Below are positions 56,765-64,000 of a DNA stretch of 64,000 bases, piece after piece. The DNA is taken from NCBI RefSeq assembly GCF_003330765.1, contig NZ_CP024902.1, positions 3,100,001 through 3,164,000 on the forward strand, given 5' to 3'. The notes beneath the pieces are model-generated. The model did no database searches and was not told the origin of the DNA. It was given only the letters and a program-made list of their open reading frames with translations. The stretch is from Burkholderia pyrrocinia (GTDB lineage: Bacteria; Pseudomonadota; Gammaproteobacteria; Burkholderiales; Burkholderiaceae). Made by a program: the position numbers and the translations under genes. Every line of letters begins with the position of its first letter. The stretch's first letter is position 1.

Positions 56765-58471
56765 ATGCAGGTTTGGCACCAGATCTACACCCCGCTCGGC
56801 AGCCTCGGGTTGTCGGCGTTCGTCGCCGCGATCCCGATCATCTTCTTTTTCATCGCGCTGGCCGCGCTGCGGATGAAGGGCCACGTCGCCGCCGCGGTCA
56901 CGTTGCTGCTGTCGCTCGGCGTCGCGATCCTCGCGTACGGGATGCCCGTGCCGCAGGCGCTCGCGGCGGCCGGCTTCGGCTTCGCGTACGGCCTGTGGCC
57001 GATCGCGTGGATCATCGTCGCGGCGGTGTTCCTGTACAAGATCGTCGTGAAGACCGGCCAGTTCGACGTCATTCGCGCGTCCGTGCTGTCGATCACCGAC
57101 GACCAGCGCCTGCAGATGCTGCTGATCGGCTTCTCGTTCGGCGCATTCCTCGAAGGCGCGGCCGGCTTCGGCGCGCCCGTCGCGATCACCGCCGCGCTGC
57201 TCGTCGGCCTCGGCTTTCGCCCGCTGCACGCGGCCGGGCTGTGCCTGATCGCGAACACCGCGCCGGTCGCGTTCGGCGCGATGGGCATCCCGATCATCGT
57301 CGCCGGGCAGGTGACGGGCATCGACCCGTTCCACATCGGCGCGATGGCCGGCCGCCAGCTGCCGCTGCTGTCGCTCGCGGTGCCGTTCTGGCTGGTGTTC
57401 ATGATGGACGGGCTGCGCGGCGTGCGGCAGACATGGCCGGCCGCGCTCGTCGCGGGCGGCAGCTTCGCGGTCACGCAGTACTTCACGTCGAACCACATCG
57501 GGCCCGAGCTGCCGGACATCACGTCGTCGCTCGTCAGCCTCGTCGCGCTCGCCGCGTTCCTGAAGGTCTGGCAGCCGCGCACCGCGCAGCAGCCGGCCGA
57601 CGGCATCGTCACGTCCGGCGGCGGCGCGGCGCTGGCCGGTTTCGGCGCGGGCGGTAGCGGCAACGGCTTCGGTGCGAGCCGGCAGGCATCGCCGTACACG
57701 CTCGCGCAGACCGTTCGCGCGTGGTCGCCGTTCCTGATCCTGACGGCCGTCGTCACCGTGTGGAGCATCGCGCCGTTCAAGGCGCTGTTCGCCGCGCACG
57801 GCGCGCTCGCGTCGACCGTGCTGAAGTTCCATGTGGCGGGGCTCGACCAGCTCGTCGTGAAGACCGCACCGATCGCCGCGACGCCGAAGGCGCTCGAAGC
57901 CGTGCTGAAGATCGATCTCGTATCGGCGGTGGGCAGCGCGATCCTCGTGACCGCGCTGATCTCGATGGCGTTGTTGCGGATGAAGCCGCACGACGCGCTC
58001 GTCACGTTCGGCGAGACGCTGAAGGAACTGACGCGCCCGATCCTGTCGATCGGCCTCGTGCTCGCGTTCGCGTTCGTCGCGAACTACTCGGGGATGTCGT
58101 CGACGCTCGCGCTGATGCTGGCCGCGACCGGCGCCGCGTTCCCGTTCTTCTCGCCGTTCCTCGGCTGGCTCGGCGTGTTCCTGACCGGCTCGGACACGTC
58201 GTCGAATGCGCTCTTCTGCTCGCTGCAGCAGGCCACCGCCCATCAGCTCGGCGTGCCCGAGACGCTCGTGGTCGCCGCGAACACGACGGGCGGCGTGACC
58301 GCGAAGATGATCTCGCCGCAGTCGATCGCGGTCGCCTGCGCGGCGACGGGCCTCGTCGGCAAGGAGTCGGAGCTGTTCCGCTTCACGGTGCGGCACAGCC
58401 TGCTGTTCGCGGTGATCGTCGGGTTGATCACGCTCGTGCAGGCGTACGTGCTGCCGGGAATGGTGCCGTAA
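56765..58471 (+). CDS. lldP: L-lactate permease
   Basis: A 568-residue protein with about 12-14 membrane helices; typical LldP/GlcA stretches are [39 protein letters not shown] and [19 protein letters not shown]. It imports L-lactate (and often glycolate) with protons. GGAGGAG precedes the ATG at 56765. It closes the lactate operon and is followed by a strong terminator. Confidence 0.95.
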   Translation: MQVWHQIYTPLGSLGLSAFVAAIPIIFFFIALAALRMKGHVAAAVTLLLSLGVAILAYGMPVPQALAAAGFGFAYGLWPIAWIIVAAVFLYKIVVKTGQFDVIRASVLSITDDQRLQMLLIGFSFGAFLEGAAGFGAPVAITAALLVGLGFRPLHAAGLCLIANTAPVAFGAMGIPIIVAGQVTGIDPFHIGAMAGRQLPLLSLAVPFWLVFMMDGLRGVRQTWPAALVAGGSFAVTQYFTSNHIGPELPDITSSLVSLVALAAFLKVWQPRTAQQPADGIVTSGGGAALAGFGAGGSGNGFGASRQASPYTLAQTVRAWSPFLILTAVVTVWSIAPFKALFAAHGALASTVLKFHVAGLDQLVVKTAPIAATPKALEAVLKIDLVSAVGSAILVTALISMALLRMKPHDALVTFGETLKELTRPILSIGLVLAFAFVANYSGMSSTLALMLAATGAAFPFFSPFLGWLGVFLTGSDTSSNALFCSLQQATAHQLGVPETLVVAANTTGGVTAKMISPQSIAVACAATGLVGKESELFRFTVRHSLLFAVIVGLITLVQAYVLPGMVP

Positions 58472-58490
58472 GCGGCGCGCTGCAAAAACA

Positions 58491-58520
58491 AAACCCCACG
58501 CTCCGACGAGCGTGGGGTTT
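58491..58520 (+). terminator. Intrinsic terminator downstream of lldP
   Basis: A perfect 13-bp stem AAACCCCACGCTC/GAGCGTGGGGTTT with loop CGAC, followed by TTCTTTCT. It ends the lactate operon and, reading the other way (A/T-rich), may also serve the convergent M48 gene. Confidence 0.85.
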
Positions 58521-58570
58521 TTCTTTCTGCATCCGGCGCGCCGGCCCGGGGCCGGCGCCGCGGCCTGCGA

Positions 58571-59332
58571 TCAGCTGCCCTTCGCGATGCGATCCTGGAT
58601 GTGCTGCGCACGGCTCGCCGACGACGGGTGCGAGCTCATCATCGAGCTCTGGCCGCCATCGAGCTGCGCGAGCTTCTGGAATGCGGTGACGAGGCCCTTC
58701 TGGCTCATGCCCTTCTGCTTCATCAGGTCGAACGAGTAGTCGTCCGCCGCGCTTTCCTGCGTCTGCGAGAACTGCGCGTTGATGAACTTCTCGGTGATGT
58801 CGCCGAGCTGCGAGCTCGACAGCGCCGCCACGCCCGGCGATGCCGCGCCAGCCGCGCTGCGCGCGGCGCTCACCGCGTACGCCGTCTGCATCGCCTTCTT
58901 CGAGTGACCCAGTGCGACGTGGCCCATTTCATGGCCGATCACGCCGCGCAGCTCGTCGTCGTTCATCATGTCCATCAGGCCGCTGTACACGCGCACGCAG
59001 CCGTTGCCCATCGCCCACGCGTTGACGTCCTTGGTCACGTACACCTTGTAGTTGACCTTCTGGCCGTTCAGCGTCATGTCGCCGAAGCCCTTCATCACCT
59101 TCGTCAGGCGCTTCGAATACGCGCTGTTCGCCGGCGCGATCTTCGATTCGGCGTCGCTGGACTTGCACGAGTCGTTCGACAACGCGGCGATGTCTGTATC
59201 CGACAGCGTCGCTGCCTTGAACAGGTTCGTCCCCGCCGACGTCAGGCTGTTCGCGTCGAGACTCTGTACCCCGCCGCATGCGCTCAACAGGAACGCCACG
59301 CCACACGCTGCCACCGCTTTCTTGAGTTGCAT
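58571..59332 (-). CDS. M48 family metalloprotease lipoprotein (LoiP/YggG-like)
   Basis: A 253-residue lipoprotein (lipobox LLSAC near residue 19) with the zinc motif VIGHEMGHVALGH near residue 137 and SAADDYSFDLMKQKGM giving the third ligand Glu/Asp. It resembles LoiP/YggG-type proteases in outer-membrane quality control. GAGG lies 8 bases upstream of the ATG. It is transcribed alone, convergent with lldP. Confidence 0.92.
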   Translation of the reverse strand: MQLKKAVAACGVAFLLSACGGVQSLDANSLTSAGTNLFKAATLSDTDIAALSNDSCKSSDAESKIAPANSAYSKRLTKVMKGFGDMTLNGQKVNYKVYVTKDVNAWAMGNGCVRVYSGLMDMMNDDELRGVIGHEMGHVALGHSKKAMQTAYAVSAARSAAGAASPGVAALSSSQLGDITEKFINAQFSQTQESAADDYSFDLMKQKGMSQKGLVTAFQKLAQLDGGQSSMMSSHPSSASRAQHIQDRIAKGS

Positions 59333-59530
59333 CCCGGATCCCTCGATAGTTGTATTTGGGAGCGGGGATTTTGCATAATCCGGCAGAAAATTACCAGATG
59401 TTTACATCCCATGACACCTTTATTACTCAGAACAATGAAATGAAACGGCGATCCGGAACGGGATTGACGACAAAAACAGAGACAATCGCCGCGACCGGGC
59501 GATGAACGGGACGGAAAACGGGCGCACCGC

Positions 59531-60442
59531 TCAGGCCGTCTGGCCACGGCGTCGCGTCAGCCGCCGCGCGACCAGCACCGGCAGCCGCACGGCGAAGCCG
59601 ATGAAGAGCCGCAAGTGCATCCAGGCGAGCAGCGCGTTGTCGCGGCCGTAGTGGAAATGCGAGACGCCGCCCTCGTGCCGGCCGAAATAGCGCACCGGCG
59701 CGTCGATGCGGATCGGGCGCACGCCGGCCCAGCACAGCCGCACGGCTGCCTCGGGATCGAAGTCGAAGCCCCGCATCCACGGCTGGCGGCGCATGATCGC
59801 GGCGAGCGGCGCGACCGGATACACGCGAAAACCGTACAGCGAATCGCCGATCCCGGCCCACAGCGTCTCGAGGTCGGCCCACGCGTTCGACAGCCGGCGC
59901 CCCTGCACGCGCAACTGCGGCGCGCTCGCGTCGAACTTCGGCACGCCCAGCACCATCGCATCGGGCGCGGCCTGCGATGCGGCCATGAAGGCGGGAATCA
60001 GGTCGGCCGGATGCTGGCCGTCGGAATCCATCGTCAGCACGTGCGTGAAGCCGCTCGCGGCAGCCGCGTCGAGCCCCGCGAGCACCGCGGCGCCCTTGCC
60101 GCGGTTCTCCGGCAGCACGATCACGCGCAACCCGGGATCGCGCTCGGCCATCGCCTGCAGCCGTTCGGCGCTGCCGTCGGTGCTGCCGTCGTCGACGACC
60201 CACACCGGATTCCACTGCGCGCGGGCATTGCGCACGGTCGTGTCGACCTTGGCGCCCGGGTTGTAGCTCGGGATCAGTACCAGATGGGTGGACGACGCGT
60301 GCAGCTTGGACATGGAAACGGCCGATTGCGAAGACAGGGATCCTGACAAAAGTTTATGACTTGCCGACGACTGGCGGCAGGCTTCGTCGACGCTGCCCGC
60401 GTGCGGCGCCGATTGCCGGATCGTGAGGCTCTCGCGCTTCAT
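59531..60442 (-). CDS. Family 2 glycosyltransferase of the polyene cluster
   Basis: A 303-residue GT-A glycosyltransferase with VVDDGSTDGSAERL and the DxD-type LTMDSDGQHPADLI. A basic C-terminus (VARRLTRRRGQ) could bind membrane. I use the ATG at 60442, which overlaps the upstream stop as ATGA and has GGAG nine bases away; it gives a 43-residue leader before MSKLHASST (60313), which lacks a ribosome binding site. Its neighbours suggest a role in glycosylating or lipid-linking an aryl-polyene product. Confidence 0.85.
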   Translation of the reverse strand: MKRESLTIRQSAPHAGSVDEACRQSSASHKLLSGSLSSQSAVSMSKLHASSTHLVLIPSYNPGAKVDTTVRNARAQWNPVWVVDDGSTDGSAERLQAMAERDPGLRVIVLPENRGKGAAVLAGLDAAAASGFTHVLTMDSDGQHPADLIPAFMAASQAAPDAMVLGVPKFDASAPQLRVQGRRLSNAWADLETLWAGIGDSLYGFRVYPVAPLAAIMRRQPWMRGFDFDPEAAVRLCWAGVRPIRIDAPVRYFGRHEGGVSHFHYGRDNALLAWMHLRLFIGFAVRLPVLVARRLTRRRGQTA

Positions 60443-61737
60443 GACAGCCACTCCACCGCATGCCCGCCACTGGCCTCGATCTCGACCAGCAGGTCGTCGC
60501 GGCACACGTCCGCATGGACGACGAGCGGCCGCACGCCGGGGCCGGCCGCCTCGCGCAGCACGCGCTCGATCGCGGCAAGCGCCGCGGCATCACCGGCGTC
60601 GCGCACGTAGACGCGATAGCTCAGGTCGGCGAGCGAGAACGGGCCATGCCCCTGCCGCGCGGCCTGCCCGAGCACGGCCGCGAGGTTCGCGACCGTCTCG
60701 CGCGTTTGCGCGACGACATCGCCGTGATGCACGGTGCGGTGCCCGACGATGCTCGCGGTGCCCGACACGAACAGCACCGGTGCGGCGTCGCCATCCGCCC
60801 ACGCGGCTGCGCGCGCGAACGTCGGCGCACGCGGGCCGTACTGCGCCGGATAGTGATACGCGCTGACCTGGCGCGGGTTCTCGACCGGATCGGCCGGCGT
60901 GCGGCTCGCGAGGAAATGGATCGCGAGCGGCGCGGCCGGCGACGCATCGCCCGCGACCGGCACGACCGAGCCGAGCGCACAAGCGGCCGGCACGCCATCC
61001 GTCAGCGCGCGGCGGCACGCATCGAATGCGTGTTGACGGCCGATATTGAACTGACGATAGCGTTCGATCCCGAACTGCACCGCATTAATCGCCGGCACGG
61101 TATTCCAGATGCGCAGCGGATGCGGCATGCCGAGCGTATCGAGCACGTCGAACAGCGCGCGGTATGCATCGCGCGTCGCGCGTTCGAGCGGCGTGCCGCC
61201 GTCGCGCTGCGCATCATGCGTCTCGTGCACGACGATGCTGCCGAACACGAGGCCCGCCGTTTCGCTATAGCGATAGTGCAGCGCGCCGCGCCGTTCGCTG
61301 CGCAGGTCGCGCGCATTGCATTGCCAGATTTCGCAGACGGCATCGCCCGGTGCGGCACCGGCACCGAGCAGCGCCATCTGTACCGGTGCGACCGGCAGGT
61401 CGGGCGCGGCATCGGCCAGCATCCGTGCCGCCGCACCGGCCTGCGATGCAACCCGCGATTCGTCCTGCCACCCGGCCGCGCCGATACACACCGCGCCCAA
61501 CGCGCCAGGAAACGCGTGATCGAATCCTTCGCCACGAATGCGCGCATCGTGCAGCAACGCGACGAGTCGCGCCTGGTTCATCTGGACGAGCCGCAGTGCG
61601 CGGTCGCCGCCGTTCGCGAGCGGCGCGCCCGATCGCGATGCGGCCGGCCCGCCTGCCGTCTGTCCGCGCACAACCGGCGCGGTGGCGGACGACAGGGAAC
61701 ACGGGCGCCGTTCGGCGTCGACTGGATGCACGGACAC
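60439..61737 (-). CDS. XanB2-like chorismatase / pteridine-dependent-deoxygenase-like protein
   Basis: A 432-residue protein whose second half matches the chorismatase family (RIWNTVPAINAVQFGIERY, RQFNIGRQHAFDACRRAL, VENPRQVSAYHYPAQYGP). XanB2 converts chorismate to 3- and 4-hydroxybenzoate, used as the aryl starter of xanthomonadin-type pigments; FkbO and Hyg5 are relatives. The start is GTG at 61737 with GAGGAA six bases away. The first 50 residues are poorly conserved. Adjacent ACP, ketoreductase and glycosyltransferase support a polyene role. Confidence 0.8.
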   Translation of the reverse strand: MSVHPVDAERRPCSLSSATAPVVRGQTAGGPAASRSGAPLANGGDRALRLVQMNQARLVALLHDARIRGEGFDHAFPGALGAVCIGAAGWQDESRVASQAGAAARMLADAAPDLPVAPVQMALLGAGAAPGDAVCEIWQCNARDLRSERRGALHYRYSETAGLVFGSIVVHETHDAQRDGGTPLERATRDAYRALFDVLDTLGMPHPLRIWNTVPAINAVQFGIERYRQFNIGRQHAFDACRRALTDGVPAACALGSVVPVAGDASPAAPLAIHFLASRTPADPVENPRQVSAYHYPAQYGPRAPTFARAAAWADGDAAPVLFVSGTASIVGHRTVHHGDVVAQTRETVANLAAVLGQAARQGHGPFSLADLSYRVYVRDAGDAAALAAIERVLREAAGPGVRPLVVHADVCRDDLLVEIEASGGHAVEWLS

Positions 61738-61825
61738 TTCGATTTCCTCACTATGCGGCGCAGGCCGCGCGGCATCGCGGCACTACGCCGCGTTGCGTTA
61801 CGTTAGGCCGACGCGGCGCGCTGCG

Positions 61826-62542
61826 TCATGCGAGCCCGCCGTTGACGGACAACACCTGCCCCGTCACATAGGCCGCGGCGTCGGACACCAGATACGCGAC
61901 CATCGCCGCGACTTCGTCGGGCCGGCCCGCGCGCTGCGCGGGCACGAGCTGCTTGATACGTTCGGCGGGAAACGCCTGTTCGGCCATCGGCGATTCGATA
62001 ATGCCGGGCGCGACCGCGTTCACGGTGATGCCGCGCGACGCGAGCTCCAGCGACAGCGACTTCGTCGCGCCGATCAGCCCCGCCTTCGCGGCCGCGTAGT
62101 TGACCTGCCCGCGATTGCCGGTCACGCCGGCCACCGACGCGATGTTGACGATCCGTCCGCGCCGCGTGCGGATCATCGGCAACAGCAGCGGCTGCGTGAC
62201 GTTGAAAAAACCGTTGAGCGTCACGTCGATCACGCTGTGCCACTGCCGGCGCGACATGCCGGCCATCGGCGCGTCGTCGTGGATGCCCGCGTTGTTCACG
62301 AGGATCTGCACCGGCACGTCGTCGGCGAGCGGCGCCAGCGCGGCGAGCGTCGCGTCGGCGTCGGTCACGTCGAACGCGATCGCGCGCGCGGTGCCGCCGG
62401 CCGCGACGATCTGCTGCGCGACTGCCTCCGCCTGCGCGAGATGGCGGTTCGCATGCACCCACACTTCATGGCCGGCCTGCGCGAGCGCCGCGCAGATCGC
62501 CTGCCCGAGTGCGCCGCTGCCGCCCGTCACGAGCGCCCGCAT
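61826..62542 (-). CDS. 3-oxoacyl-ACP reductase, FabG-like SDR
   Basis: A 238-residue short-chain dehydrogenase: TGGSGALGQAI (NADPH), NNAGIHDD, catalytic Ser in IVNIASVAGVTG and YAAAKAGLIGATKSLS. FabG-like enzymes reduce 3-oxoacyl-ACP; position between the chorismatase and an ACP points to polyene chain building. GGAG precedes the ATG by eight bases. Confidence 0.92.
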   Translation of the reverse strand: MRALVTGGSGALGQAICAALAQAGHEVWVHANRHLAQAEAVAQQIVAAGGTARAIAFDVTDADATLAALAPLADDVPVQILVNNAGIHDDAPMAGMSRRQWHSVIDVTLNGFFNVTQPLLLPMIRTRRGRIVNIASVAGVTGNRGQVNYAAAKAGLIGATKSLSLELASRGITVNAVAPGIIESPMAEQAFPAERIKQLVPAQRAGRPDEVAAMVAYLVSDAAAYVTGQVLSVNGGLA

Positions 62543-62652
62543 CGAATTGCTCCGTTCATCGCGTTCCCCCTTGATCGACGCGGCAGCGAATCGTCTGCCG
62601 ATCGCCGCCGCGTGCCGTCATCACCTGCGCGCCGCGACCTGGCGCGACGCCG

Positions 62653-62916
62653 TCACTTCGTGCGATGCGCGGCGACGTAGGCAGCCAGTGCGCCGAGCGT
62701 CGCAAAGATTTTCTGGTTATCCGGATTGTCCGAGCGCAGCTCGAAGCCGTATTTCTTCGAGATCAGCAGCGCGATTTCCAGAATGTCGATGGAGTCGAGC
62801 CCGAACCCTTCGCCATACAGCGGGGTCTCGGCCGTCACTGTTTCGAGCGGGACGTCTTCGAGATTCAATTCGCCGATGATCAGCGTGGCGAGCTCTTGTT
62901 CCAGTGCGTTCATCAT
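62653..62916 (-). CDS. Acyl carrier protein of the polyene cluster
   Basis: An 87-residue ACP with the phosphopantetheine Ser in GFGLDSIDILEIALLI (near residue 41) and helix IIGELNLEDV. The DSID variant is typical of APE-type carrier proteins rather than housekeeping AcpP (DSLD). An adjacent ATG at 62913 is equally possible. It is the first gene of the minus-strand set. Confidence 0.88.
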   Translation of the reverse strand: MMNALEQELATLIIGELNLEDVPLETVTAETPLYGEGFGLDSIDILEIALLISKKYGFELRSDNPDNQKIFATLGALAAYVAAHRTK

Positions 62917-63488
62917 GCGTGCGAGCAGGCGGCCCACGGCAGCAGGAGGCGCCCGGAAACGGCAACTGTCGTGCACGCGCGGCGGCGTGCAGATCTCCGT
63001 CCCTCCGGCGTCTGCCGGCTTCCCCGCCTGCGTTATTTGGGGATCGTTGGTAAAAGTTACGCGGATTCTAGACGATGGGTATCGGCCCGTATACCGCGAA
63101 TGGTTACAGACTGGCGAGCCGGCGCCGCGGCCCGTTTCGGCACGCGAATGCACGAGACGCTTGAGCCGCTTTGGATGGAAATGGACCGACCCCGCGAAAC
63201 CCTTCGTCCGGTGCCATACAATCGGTTACAAAACCCACTCGCGCCCGCCCCGAACACGCGGTGCCGGGGCCCTAAAATGGGCGTGCCCGACCACCGGCCC
63301 GGACACGCGTCCCGGCCGCCATTCATATGATGTTTGACGGCCCGACCACCGCGTCCGGCCACGATCCGCCCGATGTCTCCAGTCATGCCGCGCCCGTCCT
63401 TCCGCTCCGTTCCGGTTCGCCCGCCCGCCCGCTGCCGCTCGGCGGCCACCGGTGACGGGCGCCCGCGCCGCACGCACGGAGGCCGTCG
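62917..63488. other. Divergent promoter region of the polyene cluster
   Basis: 572 bp between the ACP gene and the COG4648 gene. It must contain promoters for both halves. TAAAAT at 63272-63277 is a plausible plus-strand -10 without a clear -35. A 42-codon frame at 63327-63455 lies in the same frame as the next gene but has no ribosome binding site I trust. No other structure stands out. Confidence 0.45.
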
Positions 63489-64000
63489 ATGAGCCGGCTG
63501 CTGCCGGTCGCGCGCGGCGTCGCTGCGGTCGGCGCCGTGGCGGCCTACCAGGCCGGCGCGCACTACGCGGTCGCGACGCCCGGCGCGCACGGCTTCGGCC
63601 TCGCGATGGCGCTCGTGCCGCCGCTGCTGCTCGCGCTCGGCGCGGCGCTGCGCTCGCCGCGGCGCGCAGCGTTCGTGCCGGCGTGGCTGCTGGTCGCCGC
63701 CGCGCTGTGGGCCGTGCGCGCGCCGCTCGCCCGGCATTTCGAATGGGGCCTGTATCTGGAACACGCGAGCTTCAACATCGCGATGGCGCTGCTGTTCGGC
63801 CGCACGCTCGCGGCAGGCAAGGTGCCGCTGTGCACGCGCTTCGCGACGATGATCCACGGCGCGCTCACGCCGGCCGTCGCGCGCTATACGCGGCAGATCA
63901 CGCTCGCGTGGGCGCTGTTCTTCGTCGCGATCGCCGCCGTGTCGACGCTGCTGTTCGCGACCGCGCCGATCGTCACGTGGTCGACGTTCGCGAACTACCT
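63489..64000 (+). CDS. COG4648-type membrane protein (5' part, cut by window end)
   Basis: 170 codons are visible with no stop before the window edge. The protein starts MSRLLPVARGVAAVGAV and has about five hydrophobic helices (MALVPPLLLALGAAL, PAWLLVAAALWAV, LAWALFFVAIAAVSTLLF). It resembles COG4648 inner-membrane proteins found in aryl-polyene clusters. GGAGG lies six bases upstream of the ATG. Its divergence from the ACP-ketoreductase-chorismatase set supports that context. Confidence 0.75.
   Translation, partial: MSRLLPVARGVAAVGAVAAYQAGAHYAVATPGAHGFGLAMALVPPLLLALGAALRSPRRAAFVPAWLLVAAALWAVRAPLARHFEWGLYLEHASFNIAMALLFGRTLAAGKVPLCTRFATMIHGALTPAVARYTRQITLAWALFFVAIAAVSTLLFATAPIVTWSTFANY

Noticed and set aside
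63327..63455. 42-codon open frame upstream of the COG4648 gene
   Set aside because: No ribosome binding site and Pro/Ser-rich content without motifs; its shared frame with the next gene is probably chance.

Overview
The window looks like a stretch of a primary chromosome from a Burkholderia species, most likely of the cepacia complex. The basis is very high GC content, strong G/C third-position bias and densely packed genes. Gene neighbourhoods are also typical of beta-proteobacteria: the lptD-surA-pdxA-rsmA operon beside divergent amgK-murU, a reversed ubiE/ubiJ/ubiB block, and a 1341-residue FAD/Fe-S fusion divergent from ilvA. I see no tRNA, rRNA, CRISPR array or intact insertion sequence. 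Assignments rest on recognised protein motifs and gene order; no database search was run.

Layout. 1-2.8 kb: the tail of a PlsC-type acyltransferase, a YgjP-type metallopeptidase, gloA and an EamA transporter. 2.9-10.6 kb: outer-membrane biogenesis operon lptD-surA-pdxA-rsmA on the minus strand, divergent from the peptidoglycan-recycling pair amgK-murU. 10.6-14.6 kb: an ATM1-type ABC exporter, an acyl-CoA thioesterase, a nitrate-reductase-associated protein and fdhD. 14.6-21.8 kb: a complete beta-oxidation operon headed by a TetR regulator with a palindromic candidate operator. 21.9-32.6 kb: a long minus-strand run covering a ClsB-type phospholipase D, nudB, aspS, DUF502, FmdB, a TPMT-like methyltransferase, ubiB, ubiJ, a Tim44-like protein, ubiE, DUF971 and a HIT protein. 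32.7-39.7 kb: the FAD/Fe-S fusion enzyme, ilvA and queF. 39.7-44.1 kb: a D-amino-acid module with RidA, N-acyl-D-amino-acid deacylase, an RpiR regulator and a divergent DSD1-like PLP enzyme. 44.2-52.7 kb: an accessory stretch with a DJ-1/PfpI protein, a MarR/DHA2 efflux operon, EcsC, an alpha/beta hydrolase, a CHRD protein, a class II aldolase and a phospholipase D lipoprotein. 52.9-58.5 kb: L-lactate utilisation (a GntR regulator, lutA-lutC-lutB, lldP). 58.5-64 kb: an M48 lipoprotein protease, then one edge of what looks like an aryl-polyene/xanthomonadin-type cluster (glycosyltransferase, XanB2-like chorismatase, ketoreductase and ACP on the minus strand, and a divergent COG4648 membrane protein cut by the window end).

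The most unusual items are non-coding. A 319-bp nested palindromic element at 50698-51016 has perfect 33-bp terminal inverted repeats and two internal arms. It abuts a phospholipase gene whose stop codon lies inside it, and a 14-nt copy of its tip lies in the leader of the EcsC gene. Two intrinsic terminators (near 21.9 and 49.7 kb) have no gene upstream on their strand and suggest small RNAs. Four regulators (TetR, RpiR, MarR, GntR) each have a clear inverted repeat at their likely target promoter.
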